The notes under the pieces were generated by a model. That model did no database searches. It was given only the letters and a program-made list of their open reading frames with translations, and had not been told where the DNA came from. 37,381 nt of DNA from Lachnospiraceae bacterium. GTDB lineage: Bacteria > Bacillota > Clostridia > Lachnospirales > Lachnospiraceae. The stretch's first letter is position 1, and every line of letters starts with the position of its first letter. Shown here one piece after another: positions 15,525 through 24,053 of the stretch. The position numbers were made by a program, and so were the translations under genes. The stretch spans positions 52,254 through 89,634 of the forward strand of contig JAAUZX010000011.1 in NCBI GenBank assembly GCA_014804365.1. Direction: 5' to 3'.

Positions 15525-16223
15525 TTATTTCTTTTTATTCCCTGCCATTTCCACGGCATTAATATAATATAAATAATCCTCAACACTCGGAGTTACCTGA
15601 AAATTCGGATTACAGCATCCGCATCGCCATATAGTACTGCCACCGAGCTGATAAGAAATTCCCGAAACACATTTCCCGGAAATTCTGTTGGCACAGCCAT
15701 TGTCACTGATTAGAAAATTGCTGATAACACTCTCGGGACAATTTTTGATGTACTCAAGCGCCTTGTCCATTTTTTTGATCCGAAAATAGAACTTTAATTT
15801 GGTATCCATACTGACAAGCCAAAAGTCAGCATTTGTATTCCTGTTGCGGTCGCTCTCTTTTTTATAATACCGAATTTGAGGGCCTTCGTTCCAATCCTGA
15901 AAATTATAATAGTAGTTCCGATTTATCAGCTCCTCATGTATTAATTTAGACGTTATTCTATGCTGTTCTGAATGAAAAAGATCAGAAACAACCTCAATGC
16001 TACCACCGTATTCTATTGTATTCCAATCGCTTTCAAACAATTTATAATTCAGTCTGCAAAAATCTTTAAATCGGTCTGTATTATTTGATTTGACAGCTAA
16101 AATATATAACGCTGTTATCACATTCTTATTATCAGGATATAAAATAGTAATATCGGTATTGCTTTTTATTTTACCATTAAAAAACCCATCAGCTATAATC
16201 CCATAATCGCTAAGCTTATTCAA
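15525..16223 (-). CDS. hypothetical protein with C-terminal Cys-rich WRCGCC motif
   Basis: I do not recognise this 232-residue soluble protein. It is rich in Asn, Tyr and Asp. It has no signal peptide or membrane segment, includes a middle stretch of basic and aromatic residues, and ends with a compact Cys segment near residues 178-212 (NRISGKC, then GSTIWRCGCCNPNFQV) that could bind metal. The start is TTG at 16223 with GGAG 7 nt upstream. It lies 34 bp downstream of the MerR-type regulator on the same strand and is very likely its operon partner, so it may serve the response sensed by that regulator. The DNA here is notably AT-rich. Confidence 0.65.
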   Translation of the reverse strand: MNKLSDYGIIADGFFNGKIKSNTDITILYPDNKNVITALYILAVKSNNTDRFKDFCRLNYKLFESDWNTIEYGGSIEVVSDLFHSEQHRITSKLIHEELINRNYYYNFQDWNEGPQIRYYKKESDRNRNTNADFWLVSMDTKLKFYFRIKKMDKALEYIKNCPESVISNFLISDNGCANRISGKCVSGISYQLGGSTIWRCGCCNPNFQVTPSVEDYLYYINAVEMAGNKKK

Positions 16224-16257
16224 AAATGCTCCAATTCATCTTTGCTTATATTCCTTT

Positions 16258-17208
16258 TTAACAATCATTCTTTAGTTTTATGGGCGCATAAAAATTCAGC
16301 TGGTGATAGCCGAGGCCTTTCTTGATTTCATCGTCCACATATATCATATGTACCGATGTTGCACGGCTGTCGTCAATAACAAAATTTGTCCTTTCTATCC
16401 ATTTTTCTATTTTGTGCAGTACTTTATTACCGCTTTCGTCATCACCGTCTATACTTACCGCCACCGCGTACAGACCTCCGGGCTGCTCAATAATTTTATA
16501 TGGAGCTACATCCGCCTCTGTAATTTCGTCTTTAATACGCCAAATCCATTCAAGCTTTCCATTATTTTCGCACAGAAAATCAGGAGATTCAAAAATAATG
16601 GGCTTGTAAAAATCATTGTGTGCTTCCTGCCAGAGTTGAAATTCCCCGAAAATATCGTCATAAGGCATAATACCTGATGTAACGGCTCTGAATGGTGGTA
16701 TCCTGACAATCATTATATCCGGTACCTTGTCGTTCAGTCTTTTCGTGACTTCAAAAAAACGATCAGCCATAGCTGAGTTGCCGTTGTAGTCCACATTTGT
16801 AATCTGTGTTTCAATGTCTCTGGCTTTTTCATACAACAGTTTTACATCTGTCTCTTTTTCAAAGTTCATCTTTCTTATCTGATCGATAAACTCCAGAACA
16901 ATTTTTTTCAAATCATACAAAAGAGAAACTTCTTCATCTATATTATCAACCTTTTTTTTCAGTACATCTAAAACGACTTCTGATCCTGTAGTGTCGAATA
17001 TACGCTTAATATCCTTAATGCTGATATTAAGTCTTCGTAAAATTAAAATTTGTTCCAAGCGCTTTATTGCAGCTTCATCATATAATCTGTAAGCATAGTC
17101 ATCACTTCGTATACTTGCTATCAAACCCATATCTTCATAATAGCGAAGAGTCCGGGCAGATACGTTATATCTGCCCGACATTTCGCTGATTTTAACTAAA
17201 TTACTCAC
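16258..17208 (-). CDS. MerR-family regulator with GyrI-like effector-binding domain
   Basis: This 316-residue one-component regulator has an N-terminal MerR HTH (residues 3-72; KISEMSGRYNVSARTLRYYEDMGL, with the YR wing of YAYRLYD), a helical linker at about 75-130 for dimerisation, and a C-terminal GyrI-like/BmrR-type domain (about 160-310) with IMIVRIPPFRAVTSG and EQPGGLYAVAVSIDG. Such proteins bind hydrophobic drugs or metabolites and untwist promoters with long spacers. Its own promoter has exactly such a 19-bp spacer (17240-17270), implying autoactivation. The unknown gene at 15525-16223 follows in the same operon. Confidence 0.92.
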   Translation of the reverse strand: MSNLVKISEMSGRYNVSARTLRYYEDMGLIASIRSDDYAYRLYDEAAIKRLEQILILRRLNISIKDIKRIFDTTGSEVVLDVLKKKVDNIDEEVSLLYDLKKIVLEFIDQIRKMNFEKETDVKLLYEKARDIETQITNVDYNGNSAMADRFFEVTKRLNDKVPDIMIVRIPPFRAVTSGIMPYDDIFGEFQLWQEAHNDFYKPIIFESPDFLCENNGKLEWIWRIKDEITEADVAPYKIIEQPGGLYAVAVSIDGDDESGNKVLHKIEKWIERTNFVIDDSRATSVHMIYVDDEIKKGLGYHQLNFYAPIKLKNDC

Positions 17209-17239
17209 ATTATCTCTTCCTTTCGCTGATGTTAAGCAT

Positions 17240-17270
17240 ATTATATACTATTCCCCAACGAAAGAGTCAA
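17240..17270 (-). promoter_or_regulatory. MerR-type promoter with 19-bp spacer
   Basis: On the minus strand TTGACT (17270-17265) and TATAAT (17245-17240) are separated by 19 bp rather than the usual 17. The spacer holds an imperfect dyad (ACTCTTTC, then GGGAATAGT). Both are hallmarks of promoters activated by MerR-family proteins. It lies about 30 bp upstream of the MerR-type gene, so autoregulation is likely. Confidence 0.7.
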
Positions 17271-17308
17271 ATTTACCTATTGAATCTCGTAGACTTTCAT
17301 TGCCATGC

Positions 17309-18598
17309 TTACAACAACAGCAAATCAAAATTCTCCACTATGCTTTTTGTCATTAGCTTATTCACTTCGTACACATCCTTATATTTCTCCTGTTCCGAAA
17401 ACCATGCCGTTGCTTGAAGCTGATTCGAAAGCACCACATAAGGAATCGCTTTTCTTTCATCATCCGACAATTTGGCTACCGTATCATAGCCGTACATGAT
17501 TTCCTTATAGATTTCGATCCATTTATCAAATCTGTCTCCCTCCGAGTAAAATTCCGAAAGAATAGCTGTTGCGGCATAGCACGGATCAAAAATCCTAATG
17601 TTTCGTTCGCTCAACTCAAATTCAATAATTCCCCATTTGCTTCCTTCTAAAATAATATTACTCGGACTGAGATTGCGATGAATGATCTGCTGCGGCAGTC
17701 CCGCATATAAACCGCCAAATTCTTCTGTGTACTTTCTGTATACTGCATTTGAAATAATATTTGCTTTCTGAAGCATAGGTATTGCCCAATTTACAACGCC
17801 CTCATACATATTCGCCTCATCAACAACGATATCAATGTCAGATAACGCCATACTCAAGTGTCCTATGACCTCTCCGATAAACCGTGCATCTCCTTTCGCG
17901 TCTTCTCTAAAAAGATTTTGCGGTAAAATCTGCTGTCCCTGTATACGTTTCGTAAGACAGCAATATAACTGTCCATATTGTACATACTTTTCGCTGCTGC
18001 CGGTTTCAACCGGCGTTGCCGCAAGTAAACCTTCTTTTTCCAACGCCTCCGAGATTTTTATATGGTTTTTCAGTTTTCCCAGATTTGTTGATAATTTTAA
18101 AACATGCTTATCATCTACATAGTATAATGAATCGCTCTTTATACCTGTTCCTTCATAAATCACATCCCGGATCGTTACATCATCCATTCCCCAATATGTT
18201 GACAGTAATTCCGTAATCTGCTTATGTGATACCATAATCGGCTCCTCCTGTAATATATTTATTCTGTAAGGTTCTAGAATCTTAAAATTGCTTAAATAGA
18301 AAGACGGGGTACAGCCAAATTCCCGCAAAAATGCTTTGTAGAATCCGGCATAAGTATCAAACCCATATAACAGAGCAGCATCTGCCTTTTTCATCCCTTT
18401 GCTCATTTCATAAACTGCATACAACAGTCTTCGCCTCGTAATATACTGCATGACAGGTATTCCGACGATCGATGTAAACAGCCGGTAATAATGAAATAAT
18501 GAAAACCCAGCCTTTTCGCTCAATTCCTGTGCCGTAAGTTCTGAACGCAGATTATTCTCAATATAATCAATACTGCCTTGTATAATGTGACGATACAC
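17309..18598 (-). CDS. AraC-type HTH fused to a degenerate aminoglycoside-phosphotransferase-like domain
   Basis: This 429-residue protein joins two modules. Residues 4-106 form an AraC double helix-turn-helix (ELTAQELSEKAGFSLFHYYR, then YGFDTYAGFYKAFLREFG). Residues 125-420 form an APH/choline-kinase-like domain with LYYVDDKHVLKLS (K168 as candidate ATP lysine). The Brenner motif reads IIHRNLSPSNI, with Asn309 where the catalytic Asp belongs, and the metal-binding Asp of the DFD-like motif is replaced (GIIEFE, Glu326). Phosphotransfer is therefore doubtful; ligand sensing by a pseudokinase is an inference. It starts at GTG 18598 behind GGAAGGA. It stands alone between the MerR operon and the galactanase genes. 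Confidence 0.85.
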   Translation of the reverse strand: MYRHIIQGSIDYIENNLRSELTAQELSEKAGFSLFHYYRLFTSIVGIPVMQYITRRRLLYAVYEMSKGMKKADAALLYGFDTYAGFYKAFLREFGCTPSFYLSNFKILEPYRINILQEEPIMVSHKQITELLSTYWGMDDVTIRDVIYEGTGIKSDSLYYVDDKHVLKLSTNLGKLKNHIKISEALEKEGLLAATPVETGSSEKYVQYGQLYCCLTKRIQGQQILPQNLFREDAKGDARFIGEVIGHLSMALSDIDIVVDEANMYEGVVNWAIPMLQKANIISNAVYRKYTEEFGGLYAGLPQQIIHRNLSPSNIILEGSKWGIIEFELSERNIRIFDPCYAATAILSEFYSEGDRFDKWIEIYKEIMYGYDTVAKLSDDERKAIPYVVLSNQLQATAWFSEQEKYKDVYEVNKLMTKSIVENFDLLLL

Positions 18599-18688
18599 GT
18601 TTTCTCATCCTTCCTTCATTGTAGCTACAGCTATATCATAGCAGACTTTTTTATCGTTTGATTTCCGGAATTGCTCTTTTCGCAAAAA

Positions 18689-18721
18689 GACAGGGATTTC
18701 CTATGCCGGAAACACCCTGCC
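18689..18721 (-). terminator. rho-independent terminator of the galactanase operon
   Basis: On the minus strand GCAGGGTGTTTCC pairs with GGAAATCCCTGT(C) around a 6-nt loop and is followed by TTTTT. It lies about 75 bp downstream of the secreted GH53 stop codon. Confidence 0.7.
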
Positions 18722-18797
18722 TTTCAATTATTGACAAATATTATTTACACACAATTATGCATACTCTTATGCACGAAAGCTTTCACCTTATCGATAA

Positions 18798-20879
18798 TCA
18801 ATCAGAAATTCTGTTCAATGTAAAGTCATCCACAGTTCCCCAGCTCTTGGCATTACACTTCATGCGAACACCGATCGTAAGCGTACCGTCGGTAACCTTT
18901 ATTCCGGAAATCGTAGGAGTCTTCCAGTCCGTCCACGTAGTTACCATGAAGGGATCTGTCTGCTCTCCGCCGTCTACGATCGCATATAATTCCATTTCAC
19001 CATCCGACACATCGCCGCCCTGCGCGTAAGCCGTGAGCTGATAGGTACCGGGCTCTAAGTCCGTAATTTCCTGCTCGATCGAGAAGTCCATATCGGAATC
19101 TTCCGACCAGAAGTGGAAAGCTATTTCTCCAGTATAAGCATCATCCGCCTTCTGCTGGAAATCTGTCGGGTTATCTTCCCCTTCATAGGTCACCTTCCAC
19201 ATAGATGTATCGGCATCCTCGAAGCTCGGATTCTGCACATAATTAAGCATTATGACTTCGATGTAGGCTGTCACGGTCGTGCCGTCCTCCAGCGTACCTG
19301 TCACCTCGTATTCCCCGCCCTCACTCGTGTCGATGGATACAAGCTGTGTCTCATCCCATGCAACAGGCTCTTGTTTGTTCGCCGAACGATCATTGTAAAA
19401 TACATCGATTGCCTCAGGAAGCTTTATTTCGCCGCCCACATCACAAGATACATTAACATCCGAGACAGAATCCACTGCCAAAGGTGCAGTCGAACCATAC
19501 TTCAAATACTTAAATACATTTAAGGACGGCAGCGGATGTCCTTCAAAGTCAAACATCGCCTGATTATCCCACGAACAGCCGCCGTAATACAGACCTGCGT
19601 CATCCGGATCGTAATCCGCCGCATAGCTGCTGGCCCAGCCGCTTCCGTATTTTTCCCATATGGGAGAATTATCCTCGGTCGCCTTACCTACCGGAATCCA
19701 CACACCTTCCCAGTAGAAAATACCGAGTACATTTGCCTCGTTTGCCGCTTCGCAGATGTCACGGATCATGGAAGCCTGACTCTGTACGGTAGCTGCATAG
19801 CCCTCAACCGCACCGTCAATGCCGTCAAAGCTGTTCTCTGTACCGTCACCATCTTCGGTAGTGTAGGCATAAGAAGTCTCTGCGACTACAACCTTCTTGC
19901 CGTACTCCTCCTGAATGTGTCTGGCTACCGCCTGCATATTCTCGTTCGTCCCATCCCAGAAAGGATAATAGGATAAACCGATGATATCGTAATCAACGCC
20001 CGTATGCTCCAGATTGGAAACAAGCCCGTCTATCTGCCCGTTATCCTCAATATTCGTGTAATGAACAAGTATCTGAATATCCTTACCGTAAGCCTGCGCC
20101 ATCTCACGAACTGCGCGGCTTCCCGAACTCAAAAGAGTTGAAATGTTGGGAAGGAATGATTCGCCGGCCATAGCGTTATTAATTTCATTACCGATCTGCA
20201 CCATGCCTACATCTACACCCGCATCCAGAATCTGCGTCAGACTTTCTTTCGTAAATTCATAGAGTGCATCGCTTTTCTCCTCGACGCTCATACCTTCCCA
20301 CGCCTTAGGCGCATGCTGTCTCTTCGGATCAGCCCAGAAATCGGAATAATGGAAGTCGATACACACCTTCATTCCATACTTGGTTGCGCGTCTTCCAAGC
20401 TCGATCGCAGTAGGAACATCATTGTTACCGCCGCCGTATCCGTTGCCGTTCTCGTCATAAGGATCATTCCATACACGGATACGGATATAGTTGACGCCGG
20501 ACTGCGCCAGTGTCATGAAGACATCCTGCTCCTCACCCTCGTAATTGTAATACTTGACGCCGCTGTTCTCCTCCACGAGTACGGAAGAGGCATCCATGCC
20601 GCGGATAAAGTCATCGGAAATATCAGCGATCGGCTCTACATAGATCTCCGACTCTTCGGGACCGTCCGGTAGCGGAAATGAGGTAACTTCGATATCGGCC
20701 ATTTCCTTAGGCTCCTGTGCTGAGTCTGTCTCCCCCGCTTCTTCTGTCTCCTGCGCTTCTTCTGTTTCCGTAACAGGCGCCGTACTATCGGCATTATCCG
20801 CACCACAGCCGGTTAACGCAGCAGCACTGAGACTGACACTGAGACATAGAGCCAGTAATTTCATGTAACGTCGTTTCAT
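18798..20879 (-). CDS. secreted lipoprotein GH53 endo-beta-1,4-galactanase with Ig-like and CBM domains
   Basis: A 693-residue arabinogalactan endo-1,4-beta-galactanase. It has a lipoprotein signal peptide with lipobox LTGC (Cys25), then an acidic Thr/Glu linker (residues 28-65). The GH53 barrel spans roughly residues 90-460, with acid/base Glu232 in VQIGNEIN and nucleophile Glu334 in VVVAETSY. A bacterial Ig-like domain (about 475-545) and a C-terminal carbohydrate-binding domain (about 548-693; QNPSFEDADTSMW, then EQEITDLEPGTYQLTAYAQG) resembling galactan-binding CBM61 follow. It is probably surface-anchored and cuts pectic galactan side chains. The start at 20879 follows GGGAGG. The leaderless GH53 lies just upstream. 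Confidence 0.93.
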   Translation of the reverse strand: MKRRYMKLLALCLSVSLSAAALTGCGADNADSTAPVTETEEAQETEEAGETDSAQEPKEMADIEVTSFPLPDGPEESEIYVEPIADISDDFIRGMDASSVLVEENSGVKYYNYEGEEQDVFMTLAQSGVNYIRIRVWNDPYDENGNGYGGGNNDVPTAIELGRRATKYGMKVCIDFHYSDFWADPKRQHAPKAWEGMSVEEKSDALYEFTKESLTQILDAGVDVGMVQIGNEINNAMAGESFLPNISTLLSSGSRAVREMAQAYGKDIQILVHYTNIEDNGQIDGLVSNLEHTGVDYDIIGLSYYPFWDGTNENMQAVARHIQEEYGKKVVVAETSYAYTTEDGDGTENSFDGIDGAVEGYAATVQSQASMIRDICEAANEANVLGIFYWEGVWIPVGKATEDNSPIWEKYGSGWASSYAADYDPDDAGLYYGGCSWDNQAMFDFEGHPLPSLNVFKYLKYGSTAPLAVDSVSDVNVSCDVGGEIKLPEAIDVFYNDRSANKQEPVAWDETQLVSIDTSEGGEYEVTGTLEDGTTVTAYIEVIMLNYVQNPSFEDADTSMWKVTYEGEDNPTDFQQKADDAYTGEIAFHFWSEDSDMDFSIEQEITDLEPGTYQLTAYAQGGDVSDGEMELYAIVDGGEQTDPFMVTTWTDWKTPTISGIKVTDGTLTIGVRMKCNAKSWGTVDDFTLNRISD

Positions 20880-21017
20880 AATACAAATCCTCCCATTCTT
20901 CTTATTGTTTTTATAAAAATCGAGCAAGCCCGTTTGTGAGATTTATTTTGCAATCTCAATATATATCAAAAAATCTTCTATATCAATATACATTGTTAAA
21001 AGATACTATACAGCCCA

Positions 21018-22046
21018 TCATGATTGACTGTCAGCATAGGCGCTCATAGCTTTGGTAAACTGTAGACAGTTCTCCTCCACCAGCCTTGCCGCACCCAGTA
21101 TATAATGATCCGGTAACAGATCGGCTCCCACCTCCGGCTCCCAGAAGAAGATACCGAGTCCTTGTCCGTCAGGGACTGTCCTGATCGCACGCACCGCGCT
21201 TACAAGAAGCTGATAAGTCTCCTCCTCTTCATTTTCCGGTCCTCCGATCTCAGTTAACATTAAGGGGCGCTGATACTTTTGCGAAAGCCTTGTCATATCA
21301 TCATTCAGCTTACCTTCATCATGCTTCATGCGCACCCAATACGGATAATAGGAAAACCCCATAATATCCGTCTGTCCTCCAAGGGCAAAGAATGTATCAA
21401 AGAACCGGGTACACCGCTGATAATCATTCCCGCAATTGATATGTGTTACAACTCTGCACTCCGGGCAGCTTGCTTTAACCGCTCTGTATCCTTCATTGAG
21501 AAACGTGACAAGCTGTTCTGGGTTATCGTCAAAACTCCCCATAGGAAGCAGAATTCCCGAATCGATCTCATTGCCTACCTGAACCCAGTCCGGATAGATA
21601 TCATGGGAAGTCAAAAGTTCTAAGATATCTTTCGTATGCTGCGCTACCCGCTCCTTCATTTCCTCAAAACTGTCATTCTCCCACTCCTTAGGGATATCCT
21701 GATACACCGGGTCTGCAAAATGATCGCTGTAATGAATGTCTATCATAAGCTTCATATCCTGCTTTTTTACTCTGACAGCCATTTCCAATACGCTGTTCTT
21801 ATCACAGAAGCCAAGCATACATGTCTCTCCGCCAATCCTTTTGCCCTCAAATTCCTTTTCCGGCTTTCTCCAATAAGCCTCCTTCGGCGGATTAACGAAC
21901 ACCCGCAGCCGCACGGCATTTGCTCCCATATCCTTTAGTGCTGCTATCGGATCTGCCTCTTTCATATCCCGGTCTATCCAGCGGACACCCTGTGACTCCA
22001 ACTGGCTTACCCAGCCTAGATCCACACCATAAATAAAGTCCTGCAC
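21018..22046 (-). CDS. GH53 arabinogalactan endo-galactanase, no signal peptide
   Basis: This 342-residue protein is a single GH53 barrel. It opens QDFIYGVDLGWVSQLE, keeps the R-L-R-V-F and IDIHYSDHFADP segments, and has both catalytic glutamates (VQVGNEID, Glu160; PLMLTEIGGPE, Glu266). There is no signal peptide or lipobox, so it should be cytoplasmic and act on imported galacto-oligosaccharides. The true start is GTG at 22046, 7 nt after AAAGGAGG; an upstream TTG frame starts inside that site. It is probably cotranscribed with the lipoprotein GH53 139 bp downstream. No sugar transporter is in the window. Confidence 0.9.
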   Translation of the reverse strand: MQDFIYGVDLGWVSQLESQGVRWIDRDMKEADPIAALKDMGANAVRLRVFVNPPKEAYWRKPEKEFEGKRIGGETCMLGFCDKNSVLEMAVRVKKQDMKLMIDIHYSDHFADPVYQDIPKEWENDSFEEMKERVAQHTKDILELLTSHDIYPDWVQVGNEIDSGILLPMGSFDDNPEQLVTFLNEGYRAVKASCPECRVVTHINCGNDYQRCTRFFDTFFALGGQTDIMGFSYYPYWVRMKHDEGKLNDDMTRLSQKYQRPLMLTEIGGPENEEEETYQLLVSAVRAIRTVPDGQGLGIFFWEPEVGADLLPDHYILGAARLVEENCLQFTKAMSAYADSQS

Positions 22047-22121
22047 TGCAACGCCTCCTTTCAAGTTACTTTACTTTTGTTTTAATTTTTTCTATAATGA
22101 TCTTAATTGTATCAACTTCAT

Positions 22122-22134
22122 GTATACGGTATAC
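22122..22134. promoter_or_regulatory. GTATAC half-site pair in the galactanase/AraC divergent region
   Basis: GTATAC-G-GTATAC occurs at 22122-22134; each half is self-complementary, so the site reads as both a direct repeat and a palindrome. It lies about 75 bp upstream of the leaderless GH53 start, in the shared 214-bp regulatory region, and is a candidate AraC-regulator site. The GH53 promoter has only a weak -35 box, as expected for an activated promoter. Confidence 0.4.
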
Positions 22135-22260
22135 TGCTCCAGCAATAATTTATATGAATATTATAGGAAATCAATGTAGGACACTGCAATATCGCAAACA
22201 GATTTTTAAGCAACGATTTGTATCATATTCAGGAATCGCAACAAAGAAACGGAGAACATT

Positions 22261-23328
22261 GTGGAAAAATATACTACCCCTGATATGCGGGAATCATTAG
22301 ACAGTCTTAACTCCTCTATTAACATACAGAACGGTGAAAGCGACTTCGGACGCTTCTACAGTATGAATGTCCCCTTTCAGGTCACTCTGGAATGCTGTGA
22401 TGCCTCCGATCCCGAAGACTACGTGAATGTGGTTACACTGTCCTTTGAAAAAGCTGTTATGTACCAAGAATCCCTTTCCATAAAAAACTACTCTTATGCG
22501 AAAAATGCACCGCATTACCACAATTTCTTTGAATTTGTGATTGTGTTGGAGGGAAACCTTGTTCAGAGAATAGAAGGAAAAGACTATCTGTACACCGCCG
22601 GTTCCTGCTGTCTGATCAACCGAAGCCTGCGCCATCTGGAGCATTATCAGTCTGACTGTAAAATTTTATATATCGGACTGTCACCCGATTTTATCACCGG
22701 ACTGTTCGACTCTACCCAAGGCTCTCCCTTTTCGAGCGAAAAGGATATCTGTCGCAGCCCAATTTATCACTTTATCACTGATAATATGAGAAATCCCGGC
22801 AAGCGCGCATATCTTGACTTCATTCCGTCCTATCAGAATCGGCAGACCACCGAACGACTGCACGCCATGGCTGATGCCATGATACACACCCTGCTTTATC
22901 CGGAATTCGGCGCGTATTACCGGATATGCGGACTGTTATGTTCCTTCCTGACTCATCTGTCGTCACCGCAATTCTATCACTGTACCGATATCCGGCTTGA
23001 TACCAGCAGCGATTTCCTGCTCTTCTCACGCATCACACGGCTTTTCGAGGAAAGTGACGGCCGCTTGACCCGCACGGAACTGGAACAACTTCTCAATTAC
23101 AGCGGCGATTACCTGAATCGCATTACTAATAAATACACCGGTAAGTGTCTCTACGACTACGGCATGACCTTCTGCCTGAAAAAAGTTGCACAATGCCTGA
23201 CGGAAACGGACGAATCCATCAGCGCAATCGCTGCCCGGCTGAAATTTACTAACCGTACACATTTTTATGCTCTGTTTAAGGAAAAATACGGGGTTACGCC
23301 AAAGGAATATCGGAAAATGCATTCCTGA
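22261..23328 (+). CDS. AraC-family regulator of the galactanase genes
   Basis: A 355-residue regulator with an N-terminal cupin-like sensor (residues about 75-145; HYHNFFEFVIVLEGNLVQR, then YTAGSCCLINRSLRH) and a C-terminal AraC-type HTH (about 255-353; YSGDYLNRITNKYTGK, then AARLKFTNRTHFYALFKEKYG). It starts at GTG 22261 behind GGAG. Divergence from the two GH53 genes strongly suggests that it activates them in response to galactan-derived sugars; the ligand is inferred. Its stop codon abuts a truncated copy of the intergenic repeat from the neighbouring array, marking a rearrangement junction. Confidence 0.9.
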   Translation: MEKYTTPDMRESLDSLNSSINIQNGESDFGRFYSMNVPFQVTLECCDASDPEDYVNVVTLSFEKAVMYQESLSIKNYSYAKNAPHYHNFFEFVIVLEGNLVQRIEGKDYLYTAGSCCLINRSLRHLEHYQSDCKILYIGLSPDFITGLFDSTQGSPFSSEKDICRSPIYHFITDNMRNPGKRAYLDFIPSYQNRQTTERLHAMADAMIHTLLYPEFGAYYRICGLLCSFLTHLSSPQFYHCTDIRLDTSSDFLLFSRITRLFEESDGRLTRTELEQLLNYSGDYLNRITNKYTGKCLYDYGMTFCLKKVAQCLTETDESISAIAARLKFTNRTHFYALFKEKYGVTPKEYRKMHS

Positions 23329-23329
23329 T

Positions 23330-23378
23330 GAGCCTGCGCCGCCCTCTGCTCTCTCATAATAAGTCCGAACAGTTCATT
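23330..23378 (-). repeat. truncated copy of the array intergenic repeat
   Basis: Two bases after the AraC stop the sequence resumes the intergenic block of the paralogue array: a GAGCC remnant, then GCCCTCTG and CTCTCATAATAAGTCCGAAC, ending at AGTTCATT. The near-identical block at 24610-24641 follows a full hairpin, but here the conserved loop and left stem are missing and no paralogue follows. It appears to be the leftover leader of a lost array gene. Confidence 0.6.
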
Positions 23379-23429
23379 TCTTCATGCAGAAATACTTTAC
23401 CGATATACTTCCGTTGGCTTCTTGCGTAA

Positions 23430-23963
23430 CTATGATTTGCTTTTACAGAAAGTCAGAATATCATTAATCCATTTGCCATATCGCAGATACTCATCCCAAC
23501 TTCCAAGTGTTTTCATATTATCCATAAGCGCATATGCCGCTGAGAGATAATCCACTTTGTCCTGATAGGAAGCAGTGCCTGCCTTATCCTTCATAATAGC
23601 CATACTAAGGAAATTGCTGTCTGATTTATTCCCGGTATGTGCATTTAATGCAAGCATCTCCGTGTAAGAGCAGCTATTAGGGTTCACCTTGCTTACATCT
23701 ACTGTCTGTTCATATTCATTTCCGTTTTTGTCCATGCCTTTTACAAGATAAATCGGATTCTCCTCTGAATAATCATCTGCCCTATATACATTTGCACTTT
23801 CCCCCGTCTTCGCATCATAGATAGAAAATAATGCATCCGGGGTAATATGTACTACATTTCCTGTTGTTTTCACACTCGCTTCGAAATCACCCTTCGTACT
23901 ACTCTCTGCCTTTCTTGTTTCGTACCATGCCGGATATCCTGCTACTACTCCATTAACGCTCAT
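23430..23963 (-). CDS. array protein 9: MSVNG-leader protein, ENP-VDVSKV type
   Basis: A 177-residue soluble protein of unknown function and the last gene of the array. The leader is MSVNGVVAGYPAWYETRKAE. The body carries ENPIYLVKGMDKNGNEYEQT and VDVSKVNPNSCSYTEMLAL, segments shared with the genes at 25941 and 27547. No signal peptide, membrane helix or catalytic motif was seen. GGAGG precedes the ATG, and hairpin 23999-24026 lies 36-63 nt upstream. The shared leader points to a common targeting or interaction signal; nothing identifies the partner. Confidence 0.75.
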   Translation of the reverse strand: MSVNGVVAGYPAWYETRKAESSTKGDFEASVKTTGNVVHITPDALFSIYDAKTGESANVYRADDYSEENPIYLVKGMDKNGNEYEQTVDVSKVNPNSCSYTEMLALNAHTGNKSDSNFLSMAIMKDKAGTASYQDKVDYLSAAYALMDNMKTLGSWDEYLRYGKWINDILTFCKSKS

Positions 23964-23998
23964 TTTTCAAATCCTCCACTGCTCTATCAAGATTTATA

Positions 23999-24026
23999 GG
24001 CGGCTCCTCTCTTGTTCAGAGCCGCC
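23999..24026 (-). ncRNA. intergenic hairpin 1 (leader of array protein 9)
   Basis: Perfect 8-bp stem GGCGGCTC/GAGCCGCC (plus-strand writing) around the 12-nt loop CTCTCTTGTTCA. It is the member with the most diverged loop of the seven-copy family and the strongest stem. No T-run follows on the minus strand. Confidence 0.65.
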
Positions 24027-24053
24027 CTCTGTACCTGATTGTTGATATTCGCC

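Noticed and set aside
16258..18598. MerR operon and AraC-APH gene as one operon
   Set aside because: The MerR gene has its own strong 19-bp-spacer promoter in the 100-bp gap between them, so a shared transcript is not needed.
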